From assembly GCF_017916295.1 (NCBI RefSeq), contig NZ_JAFMSS010000015.1:1-64000 (forward strand): a DNA stretch of 64,000 nt, given 5' to 3'. The notes under the pieces are model-generated. The model did not search any database, was not told the DNA's origin, and saw nothing but the letters and a program-made list of their open reading frames with translations. The position numbers and the translations under genes were made by a program. This stretch comes from Rubellimicrobium arenae. Lineage in GTDB: Bacteria; Pseudomonadota; Alphaproteobacteria; Rhodobacterales; Rhodobacteraceae. The number at the start of each line of letters is the position of its first letter. The stretch's first letter is position 1. Shown piece after piece: positions 1 through 8,686 of this stretch.

Positions 1-77
<77 letters not shown>

Positions 78-141
78 AGTTGAGCGAACAGACGGTCGAA
101 GGCGAAAGCCCGAGACTATTATCGCGGACCTCCTCAGACCC

Positions 142-181
142 AAGCCCCCGACTGCACAAGCGGCGGGGGCTTCGTCGTTTT
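142..181 (+). terminator. Intrinsic terminator after tRNA-fMet
   Basis: A perfect 9-bp stem, AAGCCCCCG (142-150) with CGGGGGCTT (164-172), is followed by CGTCGTTTT. It lies 65 bases past the tRNA 3' end and fits rho-independent termination of the tRNA transcript. Confidence 0.8.
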
Positions 182-1084
182 CGGAGGCCGCTCGAACGCT
201 TGCAACTCTGTAAATCGACGTGAACGGAGCCTTCCGAACGGCATGCCGGCCCGTGGCGTCGTGGAAGGCCACGCTCAGAGGCCCGACACACCTCCGACCG
301 AGTACCCCGCCGAAAAATCGAATATCATGCTTGCCAAACAGAGGGCATCTACACATGCCCCAGCCGGCCCGAATGCACAGACATGGAAGCTGTCCTTCGC
401 CAGGTCGATCGCCAAGATGCCGACATTCGTCGGCATCGAGGCGCCTTCCACTCGGTTGCGATACAACCGACATGGCATGCAAGATGCCTTGGGTAGGGGC
501 ATCCGGCAGGGTGGGGTGGCGCCTGCATGAGATGAAGATCCATATGCTGCGTCAGAACTACAGCCACCCCGATCGGTACGGTGGCGAGCTGGACCAAGTG
601 GCCCCGTGGAACGTCCTGATCCGGCCGGCTCTGCAACGGGTCTATGCCATCCCAGAGGCGGACGGAATGGACGTGCGATTCCGGAACGCGCTCGGGGCTC
701 TTGCCCATCGGAGCCGTGCCTCCCGATCATGTTGACGCGGCGCTGGTCCGGTCCAGGGTCAACGGTCGGCCAAGCCGCGGCGCAACGATCTGGCCCGGCT
801 GATCCGTGCGGCCTTGTCGATCCCGGGGCTCGACCGCATGGCGCTGGCCATGGCAGTGAATCCAGGGGCGGCGGTCACGAAGCCAACGTCCAATGGCCAA
901 GACCAGACGGGACCGGGCGGTCGGCCCTGATCCCCCGGCCGCGGATCGTCGGGACGGCCTTTGCTGCGGGGCCGCTTGTTCATTCCCGCTGATATCTCCC
1001 GCTCGGCATCCGGCCGGATCGAGCTAAGGTTCGTTTGGATGGCGCGGGGTCAGTCAGGGCCGGCGCAGCAAGGCGGGAGACCCC
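182..1084. other. Gene-poor region of about 900 bases with decayed DNA
   Basis: No reading frame here shows a convincing start, ribosome site and family resemblance. Several overlapping open frames exist, but such frames are expected by chance in DNA this rich in GC. The only recognisable piece is an IS110-like N-terminus at 356-436 on the minus strand. A short plus-strand stretch around 777-895 can be read as a helical peptide (residues such as RRNDLARLIRAALSIPGLDR), but it has no start or known family. The region probably holds remnants of transposition next to a tRNA gene. Confidence 0.5.
356..436 (-). pseudogene. IS110-family transposase N-terminal fragment
   Basis: Reading the minus strand from an ATG at 436, the peptide contains NVGILAIDLAKDSFHVCAF. 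This resembles the start of IS110-type DEDD transposases (V-G-I-D-x-A-K), which carries the first catalytic Asp. After about 27 residues the resemblance ends and the frame continues into unrelated sequence. The remaining catalytic residues and the C-terminal Ser-containing domain are absent, so this is a scrap and not an active element. The match is short; chance resemblance cannot be excluded. Confidence 0.4.
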
Positions 1085-2164
1085 ATGACGTTTGCTCTGT
1101 TCGCGGTCGGTGGCGGGCTGGTTCTCCTGACCGTTCTGTCACGGCTCCGTAGCGCCCGATGGTGGATCCGTCTTGCCGACTTCCCACGGATGCAGATCGC
1201 GTCCGGTCTGGTGCTCGTGCTGGTGGCCCATGCGGCTCTCATCGGCTGGGTCAGCAGGGCCAATGCGCTTTTCGGGACGGCGCTGCTTCTCGCCCTGACC
1301 TACCAGGGCTGGCGGATCTACCCCTACACCCGGTTTGCGAGCAAACAGGTGCTCGGAGCCCGTCCGGTTGGGCCCGGCCCGGATCCGCGCGGGCTCCGGA
1401 TCCTGGTGTCCAATGTCCTGATGGAGAACCGGTCCTCCGAGGGCCTGCTCGCCCTTGTGCGGGACCTCGACCCGGATCTGGTGTTCGCGGTCGAGACGGA
1501 CGACTGGTGGACTCGTCAGCTCGCCGTGCTGGACGAGCGCTTTCCTTATCGGTTGAAGCAGCCGCAGGGCAATTACTACGGCCTGAACTTCTTCTCCAAG
1601 CTTGAGCTGCGGTCGCCCGAGGTGCGCTTTCTGGTGGAATCGGACGTGCCGTCGGTGCGGACCGGCGTTCGCCTGAGGTCAGGCGATTGGATCGAGTTCT
1701 ACGGCCTGCATCCCCGGCCACCGGAGGTGCAGGCCGACACCGAGACCCGCGACGCCGAGATCCTGATCGTCGGTCGGGAGATCCGGGCCGACGGACGCCC
1801 TTCCATCGTGGCGGGGGACCTCAACGATGTGGCTTGGTCGCACACGACGCGGCTGTTCCAGCGGATCAGCGGGACGCTCGACCCACGCCGGGGGCGGGGC
1901 ACCTTCAACACCTTCCATGCCCGCTATCCAGCCTTCCGCTGGCCGCTGGACCACATCTTCTTCGAGGCGTCCTTCACGCTGGTGCGGCTGGCCCGGCTGC
2001 CCAACATCGGGTCGGACCACTTTCCCGTCTTTGCCGAGGTGCATTACGAACCTGCGGCCGAAGCTGTTCATGAAACGCCCGAGCCCGACCATGCCGACCT
2101 GCGCGAAGCCGAAGCGAAGGTCGTCGAGGGCAAGGAGGCGGCCGGGGCGCAGGCGATCCCATGA
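1085..2164 (+). CDS. Membrane-anchored endonuclease/exonuclease/phosphatase-family protein
   Basis: A 359-residue protein. Residues 1-20 and about 36-75 are hydrophobic and should form two or three membrane helices. From about residue 103 there is an endonuclease/exonuclease/phosphatase (DNase I-like) fold. Visible active-site elements in order are Asn110 (ILVSN), the metal-binding Glu137 (VFAVETDD), His209, GDLND at 244-248, LDH at 288-290 and the terminal SDHF at 310-313. All the key residues are present, so it is probably a functional metal-dependent phosphodiesterase facing one side of the membrane. The substrate is unknown; nucleic acid, phosphoinositide-like and sphingomyelinase-like activities all occur in this fold. 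The gene stands alone, with a GGCGGGAGA ribosome site before the ATG. Confidence 0.85.
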   Translation: MTFALFAVGGGLVLLTVLSRLRSARWWIRLADFPRMQIASGLVLVLVAHAALIGWVSRANALFGTALLLALTYQGWRIYPYTRFASKQVLGARPVGPGPDPRGLRILVSNVLMENRSSEGLLALVRDLDPDLVFAVETDDWWTRQLAVLDERFPYRLKQPQGNYYGLNFFSKLELRSPEVRFLVESDVPSVRTGVRLRSGDWIEFYGLHPRPPEVQADTETRDAEILIVGREIRADGRPSIVAGDLNDVAWSHTTRLFQRISGTLDPRRGRGTFNTFHARYPAFRWPLDHIFFEASFTLVRLARLPNIGSDHFPVFAEVHYEPAAEAVHETPEPDHADLREAEAKVVEGKEAAGAQAIP

Positions 2165-2304
2165 CCGCAAGCAGGGGGCTCGAAGGTCAGGGCGGCTCCC
2201 TCCGCCGTGGTCCGTCATGCCCGACAGGCCAGGCGCGCGAGGCAGGCCACGAAGTCATTCGCAGGACAGGCAGGCCACCCCTGGCCGCGGATCCGGAGTG
2301 GATC

Positions 2305-3104
2305 ATGAGCGGGGTGCGCGTCGGTCTTTCCACCCAAGGGTTCGACGTGTCGTCCGATCCGGCGGTGGTCCTGGTCATGGGCGGCCGCCTTAGGCTGGGC
2401 TAGCTGGATGACCTGTCCCGGCGCTGGCCGGCCACGGCCGCTTCGTGGTCCGGTGCGACAACCCCGACATCGGCCGTTCAACCGCCGATCCTCCGGGCGC
2501 GCCGCCGGAAGCCGTCGAGGCGATGGTGAGCAACCTGATGGCCGCGATGCACGCCTATGGTCTGGACCCTAACCCAGGTTGCGGGCAGGTCGCGGGGCGG
2601 CCCCATCGATCAGATGGCTGCCCTGTCCCACCCTGACCGGGGGCGTCGATGAACCTGATCGGGGCGGAGCCTTTGGGCCGGGATGACGGGCCGCTGCCCC
2701 ATATCCCTTTGGCGTTCCCGGAGCACTTCGCCACCCTCCTCAGACTCGACTGGCCGGCCGACGAGGCTGCGAAGACCTTTCTCCTTGGCGGGGGCGGCTC
2801 TGCGCCGGCTCGGGCCACCCTTTCGACCCGGACCGGGCAAGGGCCTATGTCGAGGCCGCCATGAGGGGCTCGCCCTACCTTGCCAGCATCTTCAACCAAG
2901 GCCTCGTGCCATTGCGCAAGGATCGGGCGGGCGGCGCTGGAGACTCGCGACGCAGGGGACCCGATCCTGCCCTTGTCAAACGGCGAGGCGCTCGCATCGG
3001 GCGCTGCGGGCGCACGCCCCCGGGGGCTGCCAGATGTCGGGCAGGGACTGCCAGCCGTAATCAGCCCGCAGATCGCGGAAGCGATCGCCCGCCAGACCTT
3101 CTGA
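2305..3104 (+). pseudogene. Decayed alpha/beta hydrolase gene
   Basis: Pieces of one alpha/beta hydrolase follow each other in the right order but in different frames. The first is an N-terminal strand (SSDPAVVLVMG), ended by TAG at 2401. The next is FVVRCDNPDIGRST near 2440-2483, matching the family RFDNRDxGxS motif. The nucleophile elbow GRSRGGPIDQMAALSHPDR lies near 2588-2640. A middle part (MNLIGAEPLG, then FDPDRARAYVEAA) follows. The last is a C-terminal frame with DPILPLSNGEALA and GLPAVISPQIAEAIARQTF, ending at the stop at 3102-3104. At least three frameshifts and one internal stop separate them, so no full-length product can be made. The pieces are still easy to recognise, which suggests fairly recent inactivation. 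Confidence 0.75.
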
Positions 3105-3454
3105 TGCGAGGCGACTGTCACCCGGCAGGGTCGGCATTGCCAGCCCGCGCCCTGCCGCCAGAGTTTTCCGTGGGAACCACGGCTTGCGCAGGGCGGGGAA
3201 GGACAGAACCCGTGGCCGGGGTCCTTCGGAGGCTCGGACCGTCGTACCCGATGGTCCGGCATCGGCAGGCTGATAACGTGAATGCGTCCGGCCCCCCTCT
3301 TGCCGACCTTGGTCGTAGCTGGACTTGCCGTGCCGACCGGCTAGACTTCCACTTCAGGTGGAGCAGCGAAGAACTGTCGCCGCAGTCCGTCCCTGTCGCG
3401 TCACAAGGTTCCGCAGCCGCCTTCAAGAAGTCCGAATGGACAAGAGGGAGGGCC
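3105..3454. other. Intergenic region upstream of gloA
   Basis: About 350 bases between the hydrolase pseudogene and the glyoxalase gene. One long plus-strand frame crosses it, but codon choice and peptide look random until the ATG at 3455. It should contain the gloA promoter, yet I see no convincing -35/-10 pair. Confidence 0.5.
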
Positions 3455-3853
3455 ATGGCCAAGGCGATCCATTCCATGATCCGCGTCCTTGAGGAGGCGC
3501 GGTCGGTCGAGTTCTACGGGCGGGCGTTCGGCCTGGCCGTGGACACGCGGCTCGACTTCGAGAGCTTCACGCTTCTCTACCTGCGCAACGCCGAGGCCGA
3601 CTTCGAGCTGGAGCTCACCGTCAACAAGGGCCGGACCGCGCCCTATGATCTGGGCGACGGCTACGGGCACCTGGCCTTCGTGGTCGAGGACCTCGAGGCC
3701 GAGCACGCGCGCCTGACCGCGGCGGGCTACGCCCCTCGCAAGCTGGTGAGCTTCGCCCCCGACGGCGGCGAGCCCATCGCGCGCTTCTTCTTCATTGCCG
3801 ACCCGGACGGCTACCAGATCGAGGTGCTGCAAAAGGCCGGACGCTACCGCTGA
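3455..3853 (+). CDS. gloA: Lactoylglutathione lyase (glyoxalase I, VOC fold)
   Basis: A 132-residue cytosolic enzyme expected to convert the methylglyoxal-glutathione hemithioacetal to S-lactoylglutathione. It has two beta-alpha-beta-beta-beta modules of the vicinal oxygen chelate fold. The four expected metal ligands are visible at family positions: His6 (AIHSMIRV), Glu53 (ELELTVN), His72 (GYGHLAF) and Glu123 (YQIEVLQ). Length matches the usual 130-135. A longer in-frame upstream extension exists but lacks family resemblance; the ATG at 3455 follows GAGGGAGG and starts where glyoxalase I homology begins. It lies 27 bases before a Tat-signal subunit and GMC oxidoreductase and may be co-transcribed with them. 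A related VOC enzyme with another substrate is possible. Confidence 0.82.
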   Translation: MAKAIHSMIRVLEEARSVEFYGRAFGLAVDTRLDFESFTLLYLRNAEADFELELTVNKGRTAPYDLGDGYGHLAFVVEDLEAEHARLTAAGYAPRKLVSFAPDGGEPIARFFFIADPDGYQIEVLQKAGRYR

Positions 3854-3880
3854 TTTTCGGCTGATCTAAGGGAGGAGATC

Positions 3881-4402
3881 ATGACGAAACCGAACCCTCG
3901 TGGCCTGACGCGCCGCGAGTTGCTGACGCGCAGCCTTGCGGCTGGCGGGAGCTTTCTCGTTGGCACGAGTTGGGTGACCAGCCAGTCCGCCGCCTGGGCC
4001 GTGGAGGTTGCCACCCTCAAGCCCGAGACCATGGCGACGCTGGTGCAGATGGCCCGCGACATCTACCCCCATGACCGCATTCCGGACGACCGTTACGTCG
4101 TCGCCGTCAAGGGTTACGACACCCCGGAGCAGGCCCCCATGATTGAGGAGGGCATCGCCGCCCTGAACGCGGCCGCCAGGGGCCAGGGCTTCGACAGCTA
4201 CCTCGCGGCCGGCTGGGAGGACGACCGCGTGGAGATGCTGAAGGCCATGGAGCAGAGCGAGTTCTTCCAGACCGTCCGCGCCGGTCTCGTGACCGGGCTC
4301 TACAACCAGAAGGAGGTCTGGCCGCTCTTCGGCTACGAGGGCGAGAGCTACAGCCATGGCGGCTACATCGACCGCGGCTTCAACGACATCGACTGGCTTT
4401 AG
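3881..4402 (+). CDS. Tat-exported small subunit of a GMC-type dehydrogenase (gluconate 2-dehydrogenase subunit 3-like)
   Basis: A 173-residue protein with a twin-arginine signal near its N-terminus (LTRRELLTRS, then a hydrophobic stretch ending near AWA at about residue 45). The mature part begins with a TMATLVQMARDIYPHD motif of the kind seen in gluconate 2-dehydrogenase subunit 3 proteins. In that family the small subunit carries the signal and the flavin subunit, which has none, rides along through Tat. The next gene, 18 bases downstream, is a GMC flavoprotein lacking a signal peptide, which fits this arrangement. A strong AGGGAGGAG site precedes the ATG. The cytochrome c subunit found in classical complexes is not adjacent. 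Confidence 0.8.
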   Translation: MTKPNPRGLTRRELLTRSLAAGGSFLVGTSWVTSQSAAWAVEVATLKPETMATLVQMARDIYPHDRIPDDRYVVAVKGYDTPEQAPMIEEGIAALNAAARGQGFDSYLAAGWEDDRVEMLKAMEQSEFFQTVRAGLVTGLYNQKEVWPLFGYEGESYSHGGYIDRGFNDIDWL

Positions 4403-4420
4403 GGCGGGGAGGCGCGGACC

Positions 4421-5992
4421 ATGGTTGCGAAGTACGACCTGAACGACGACAGCGTGGTCGTCATCATCGGCACCGGCGCGGGCGGTGGCACCCTGGCCAA
4501 CGAGCTGGCGCAGAAAGGCATCAAGGTGGTCGCCCTGGAGGCGGGCGGCCGCTACCTGCCGCAGGACTACATCAACGACGAATGGGAGAGCTTCGGCCAG
4601 CTGGCCTGGCTCGACACCCGGAAGTCGGTGGGCAACTGGCGCGTGGCCCGCGACTTCGGCGGCCTGCCCACCTGGATCGTCAAGGCCGTGGGCGGCACCA
4701 CGACCCACTGGGCCGGTGCGTCTCTGCGCTTCCAGGACCACGAGTGGAAGACGCTGACCCACTACGGCCAGGTGGATGGGGCGAGCCTCCTCGATTGGCC
4801 GATCGACGCCGCCGAGATGGACCCCTGGTACACCAAGGCCGAGGCCAAGATGGGCGTGACCCGGACCAACGGCCTGCCGGGCCTGCCGGGGAACAACAAC
4901 TACCTCGTCATGGAGAAAGGCGCCAAGGCGCTGGGCTACGAGGAGGTCCATACGGGGCGCATGGCGATCAACTCGATCGAGTACGGCGACCGGATGTCCT
5001 GCCAGCAGACCGGTTTCTGCTTCCAGGGCTGCAAGTGGGGCGCCAAGTGGTCCACCGCCTACACCGAGATCCCCCTGGGCGAGGAGACGGGCTTCCTCGA
5101 GGTGCGCGAGCGTGCCCATGCGGCCCGCATCGAGCATGACGACACCGGCAAGGTCACGGGCGTCGTCTACTTCGACGCGGACGGGCAGGAGCAGCGGCAG
5201 GCCGCGCGCCTCGTCTGCGTGGCCGGCAACACCATCGAGTCGCCCCGCCTCCTGCTGAACTCGGCCTCGTCGATGTTCCCGGACGGGCTCGCCAACTCCT
5301 CGGGGCAGGTCGGGCGCAACTACATGCGGCACACCACCGGCTCGGTCTACTCGGTCTTCGAGAAGCCGGTCCGCATGTGGCGCGGCACGACCATGGCCGG
5401 CATCGTGCGGGACGAGGCGCGGCACGACCCCTCGCGCGGGTTCGTGGGCGGCTATGAACTGGAGACGCTGTCGCTGGGCCTGCCCTTCATGGCGGCCTTC
5501 CTCGACCCGGGCGGCTGGGGCCGAAGCTTCACCTCGGCGATGGAGGGCTATGAGAACATGGCCGGCATGTGGATCGTGGGCGAGGACATGCCGCAGGAAA
5601 CGAACCGGGTCACCGTGGACGCCGACGTCGTGGACCAGCACGGCCTCCCCACGCCCATCGTCCACTACGACGACCACCCGAACGACATCGCCATGCGCGA
5701 CCACGCCTACGAGCGCGGCATCGCGATCCACAAGGCGGCGGGCGCGGTGCGGAGCTTCCCGACGCCGCCCTATCCCTCGACGCACAACCTCGGCACCAAC
5801 CGCATGTCCGAGAGTCCGAGGGATGGCGTCGTCAACCGCTGGGGCCAGTCGCACGACATCGCCAACCTGTTCGTTTCGGACGGCTCCCAGTTCACGACCG
5901 GAGCGGCCGAGAACCCGACGCTGACCATCGTCGCGCTGGCCATCCGGCAGGCCGATCACATCGCCAGCGAGATGAGCGCGGGCAACCTCTGA
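4421..5992 (+). CDS. GMC-family FAD oxidoreductase (large subunit)
   Basis: A 523-residue flavoprotein. The Rossmann FAD site GTGAGGG is at residues 17-23, followed by the ALEAG strand end. A conserved GGTTTHWAGASLRF stretch and the C-terminal HNLGTNRM and DGSQFTTGAAENPTLT segments are typical of glucose-methanol-choline enzymes of the gluconate/sorbitol dehydrogenase branch. There is a Cys-rich loop near residue 195 (SCQQTGFCFQGC). It has no signal peptide, so export probably depends on the Tat-signal protein encoded just upstream. The likely role is periplasmic oxidation of a sugar, sugar acid or alcohol with electrons passed to the respiratory chain. The substrate cannot be read from the sequence. 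Confidence 0.88.
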   Translation: MVAKYDLNDDSVVVIIGTGAGGGTLANELAQKGIKVVALEAGGRYLPQDYINDEWESFGQLAWLDTRKSVGNWRVARDFGGLPTWIVKAVGGTTTHWAGASLRFQDHEWKTLTHYGQVDGASLLDWPIDAAEMDPWYTKAEAKMGVTRTNGLPGLPGNNNYLVMEKGAKALGYEEVHTGRMAINSIEYGDRMSCQQTGFCFQGCKWGAKWSTAYTEIPLGEETGFLEVRERAHAARIEHDDTGKVTGVVYFDADGQEQRQAARLVCVAGNTIESPRLLLNSASSMFPDGLANSSGQVGRNYMRHTTGSVYSVFEKPVRMWRGTTMAGIVRDEARHDPSRGFVGGYELETLSLGLPFMAAFLDPGGWGRSFTSAMEGYENMAGMWIVGEDMPQETNRVTVDADVVDQHGLPTPIVHYDDHPNDIAMRDHAYERGIAIHKAAGAVRSFPTPPYPSTHNLGTNRMSESPRDGVVNRWGQSHDIANLFVSDGSQFTTGAAENPTLTIVALAIRQADHIASEMSAGNL

Positions 5993-6058
5993 GGGGCTGC
6001 GGCTCCTGACGGATGGTGGGGGAGCGGGCGTCCGCTCCCCTGGCGCTGGCGGGTCGCG

Positions 6059-6628
6059 TCACTCGTAGTCGGCGTGGGCGGCGCGCATCGCGTCCGAGGC
6101 CAGGGCGTCGGGCGCGCCCAGGCACGATGTCCGCATGGCCGTCAGCTTGGGGTCGGCCGGGGTGTCGGCGAGCGACTCCCCGGTCAGCGCCTCGGGCGAG
6201 GGTTCGCCCGCGTCCGCCGCGACCGTGTCCTCGATCTCGGCGACCTCGCCGGCGTCGGCCGGGCCACTCGCCCCGCCTCCAGCGTCCGCGCTCGCCGGTC
6301 CCTTGGCCCCCGGCTCTGCATCGCCCGGCGTTGCGGCGCCGTCCGTCGCCCCGGCCGCCTCCGGATCGCCGGAGGCGCCTCCCAGGCCATCGGCTCCGCC
6401 GACCTCCGCCTCGGTCCCGACCGGCAGGGGCGTGTCCGGGAGCGGGTCGCCGTTCGCCTGCGCGCGCATTGCCAGCATGATCGTCATCTGATCCTCGGGC
6501 GCGAACTCGATGAACTCCCGACAGGTCATCGCATCGAGGCGTCCCCCTGCATCCGCCGACGCGTCCTGGGCCAGGGCCGGGACTGCGACGGTCCCTGCGA
6601 TGGCTGCCGCCTGGATCAAGTTCCTCAT
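6059..6628 (-). CDS. Secreted HdeA-like protein with a long acidic low-complexity insertion
   Basis: A 189-residue protein with a signal peptide (MRNLIQAAAIAGTVAVPALA, cut near AQ). After it comes MTCREFIEFAPEDQM with Cys36. Near the end is TSCLGAPDALASDAM with Cys169. These two blocks resemble the first and last helices of the periplasmic acid-stress chaperone HdeA, whose two cysteines form a disulfide. Between them lie about 110 residues made mostly of Ala, Gly, Asp, Glu and Pro, which HdeA itself lacks. The start is the ATG at 6628, just after GGAGGAG, and not the in-frame TTG at 6640. It is divergent from another secreted low-complexity protein at 6826. Confidence 0.65.
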   Translation of the reverse strand: MRNLIQAAAIAGTVAVPALAQDASADAGGRLDAMTCREFIEFAPEDQMTIMLAMRAQANGDPLPDTPLPVGTEAEVGGADGLGGASGDPEAAGATDGAATPGDAEPGAKGPASADAGGGASGPADAGEVAEIEDTVAADAGEPSPEALTGESLADTPADPKLTAMRTSCLGAPDALASDAMRAAHADYE

Positions 6629-6720
6629 GGGCTCCTCCAATCGCCGCCTCCCGCGGCGTCGACCAACGTCCGAGCCCAGCGAAAGTGCCCGCGCCCTGAC
6701 CGAAACCGCGGCGATCCGGC

Positions 6721-6745
6721 GGAACCCGGCCCGCTTGGGCTGGTT
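6721..6745 (+). promoter_or_regulatory. Candidate EcfG (general stress sigma factor) promoter
   Basis: GGAAC at 6721-6725 is separated by 16 bases from GGTT at 6742-6745. Alphaproteobacterial EcfG promoters have GGAAC, 16-17 bases, then CGTT. The second box differs at one position. The site lies 76 bases before the start codon at 6826. Confidence 0.35.
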
Positions 6746-6825
6746 CGCTCGTCAGGAGGGGGCTGAACAGCCCTGGGAGACGCAGCGGCGCGGTCAAGGC
6801 GTCCGGCCCTGCAAAGGAGGAAAAG

Positions 6826-7536
6826 ATGTCGTACCGGATTGCCGTGGCGCCCCTGGCGCTGCTTGCCCTGTCCAGCGCCGCTTGGGCTCAGGACGACCCG
6901 CAGACCGTGGGTGTCAGCGTGGACGGCACGGTCGTCGAGATCCCCGTGGAGCAGGCGGCACAGGCCTGTGGCGTGGACGCGGAAACGCTCCTGGCCGAAT
7001 GGAACGCGCTCGGGACCGAGATTTCGACCATGGCGGACACCTCCGTCCAGGCCGACGCGACCGACCTGGCCCCCGAAGTGGCGGTGGACACGCCCATGGA
7101 TGCCGCCATCGACGGCCAGACGGTGACCGATGGGGCGGACGCCACCAGCGAGGCGGACGGGAGCGCGGCGCAGGACGTGGCCTCGGACGTGAACGCCGTA
7201 ACGGAGGGCGCGACCGCCCCGGCGGCCGAGGGAACCCCCGGCACCATTTCCGACGTCCAGGCGACGGCCGCCGACACGGAGCCGGGCACGACCCCCGATG
7301 TCCCCGCTGACGGTACCATGGACGCGGGCGTGGAGGCCATGGCGGACAGCTCGGCCACAGGCGACGACCCGGCCACCGCCGACGCCGCGACCTCTCGGGA
7401 GGTGGCATCGGCCGGGAGCGAGGACGAGGGCGGCATGCCATCCACCCCGACCGAAGGAACCACGCTCTCCAAGTCCGCCGTCTGCGAGGTCAGCCGGGAC
7501 ACGGCCGCCTCGCTCGGCATCGCCGTGCCGGACTGA
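6826..7536 (+). CDS. Secreted acidic low-complexity protein
   Basis: A 236-residue protein with a clear signal peptide (residues 1-21, ending AWAQ) and a strong AAAGGAGG site before the ATG. A short ordered-looking segment (residues 28-60) contains Cys48. A long Ala/Asp/Thr/Glu-rich, probably disordered region (about 65-205) follows, and a C-terminal segment contains Cys220. Layout and composition mirror the divergent neighbour at 6059-6628: signal, Cys block, acidic linker, Cys block. The two may be distant relatives or partners in the periplasm. No known domain is recognised. The spacing of the cysteines would allow one intramolecular disulfide. Confidence 0.7.
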   Translation: MSYRIAVAPLALLALSSAAWAQDDPQTVGVSVDGTVVEIPVEQAAQACGVDAETLLAEWNALGTEISTMADTSVQADATDLAPEVAVDTPMDAAIDGQTVTDGADATSEADGSAAQDVASDVNAVTEGATAPAAEGTPGTISDVQATAADTEPGTTPDVPADGTMDAGVEAMADSSATGDDPATADAATSREVASAGSEDEGGMPSTPTEGTTLSKSAVCEVSRDTAASLGIAVPD

Positions 7537-7904
7537 GCCCGGGCGGATGCGGTGCGCCTCAGGGCCGGGGCGTGCCGCGATTCCGGGGTTGAACCGGGGC
7601 AAGGGATCGAGGTTCTCGTAGAAGGCGGCCGGTTGCGGCTTGGCCGTGCAAAGCTGCCCGGCATGGTGCCCGGCCGGGTGTTCCTCGCCCTGATCGTCCA
7701 GCATCCGCAGCATGGCGCCCTTAAGGATGTGCGGATCGGCCCCGCGCTTCAGCACGTCGTCCAGGCCTCATGCCAGCCAGGCCGGAAGCCGGTTCCGGGG
7801 GCCGGCGGTCCAAGGCGCGGACTCCGGGCGCGGCCGTCCAGCGCAGGCCAGGGCCTGTCCGGTCCATGCGGCGGGACGGCCTGCACCCGGGGGTGGCCAG
7901 GGGG
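7537..7904. other. Intergenic region between converging genes
   Basis: About 370 bases between the secreted protein and the GAF gene on the other strand. An uninterrupted minus-strand frame covers roughly 7550-7755. Its peptide (for example AFYENLDPLPRFNPG) has a natural look but no start, ribosome site or family I can name, so it is not called as a gene. No U-tract terminator was found. Confidence 0.4.
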
Positions 7905-8426
7905 TCAGGTCGACTTGGGCGCGGCGAGCGCGTCCTCAAGGATGACGGTCATGACATGTTCCGCCCAGTCGGTCAGCTCAGCCCGCTCGTCCCCTGTGAA
8001 CTGGCGAGGCTTCGTGTCGAGCACGCAAACGCCTCCAAGCCTCACGTCGCCCCGATAGATGAGCGGCGCTCCGGCGTAGAAGCGGACAAACGGCTCACCC
8101 GTCACGAACGGGTTGCGGGCAAAGCGCTGGTCCTCGTTGAGGTCGGGCACGACCAGCACCTCGTCCGAGCGGATCGTGTGATCGCAGAACGCCGCCGCTC
8201 GGGGGGAGCTTTCAAGGGTCGTGCCGGACCGCGCCCGGATGATCTGCTGGTCGCGGTCGATCAGGGTGACCAGGGCCACCGGCGCCTGAAACCGCTCCCG
8301 CAGGCCGTCGCAGATCCGGTCGAGCTCGGGCGCGCATCGCGGCCTGAGAAGGTCCAACCCCGCCAGGACCTGGAGGCGCTGCTGTTCAAGGCGGGATCGT
8401 TCGTCAGGCACCGCAGGATGGTCCAT
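7905..8426 (-). CDS. Single GAF-domain protein
   Basis: A 173-residue soluble protein that is essentially one GAF domain (about residues 25-165). Typical features are the helix leading into FQAPVALVTLIDRDQQIIRA, the FCDHTIRSDEVLVVPDL segment, and FYAGAPLIYRGDVRLGGVCVLD with the PRQF turn. Such sensors bind small ligands or tetrapyrroles and are usually fused to kinases or cyclases; this one has no output domain. It lies 260 bases downstream of the hybrid histidine kinase on the same strand and could act as a stand-alone input protein for it, which is an inference from position only. Confidence 0.8.
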   Translation of the reverse strand: MDHPAVPDERSRLEQQRLQVLAGLDLLRPRCAPELDRICDGLRERFQAPVALVTLIDRDQQIIRARSGTTLESSPRAAAFCDHTIRSDEVLVVPDLNEDQRFARNPFVTGEPFVRFYAGAPLIYRGDVRLGGVCVLDTKPRQFTGDERAELTDWAEHVMTVILEDALAAPKST

Positions 8427-8686
8427 GCTGTCGAGGCGCCATCACCGCACCTGTTCCTGCAGAACGAAGCCGCGGCGGCCCGACCGGGTTCCCGCCCGAT
8501 CGAGCATGGCACGCAAGGCGTGGCCCCGTGACTACAGGGCTCGGGGTCCGGAGGTCGAGCCGTCGCCTGCGAGGGCGCGCCAGCAGGGCGCCTTTCGGCA
8601 GGCCGCCCAGCCCAGATTTGAGCCGGGCTCTGGGACCGACGCGCCCGCCGCCCGCCATGTCGGCGCTCATCGCTCGCCGCGGGGGC

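Noticed and set aside
356..436. A complete IS110 element
   Set aside because: Only about 27 N-terminal residues are recognisable; the rest of the transposase and element ends are missing.
7550..7755. A small minus-strand gene downstream of the GAF gene
   Set aside because: The frame is open and the peptide looks natural in places, but there is no start with a ribosome site and no recognisable family.
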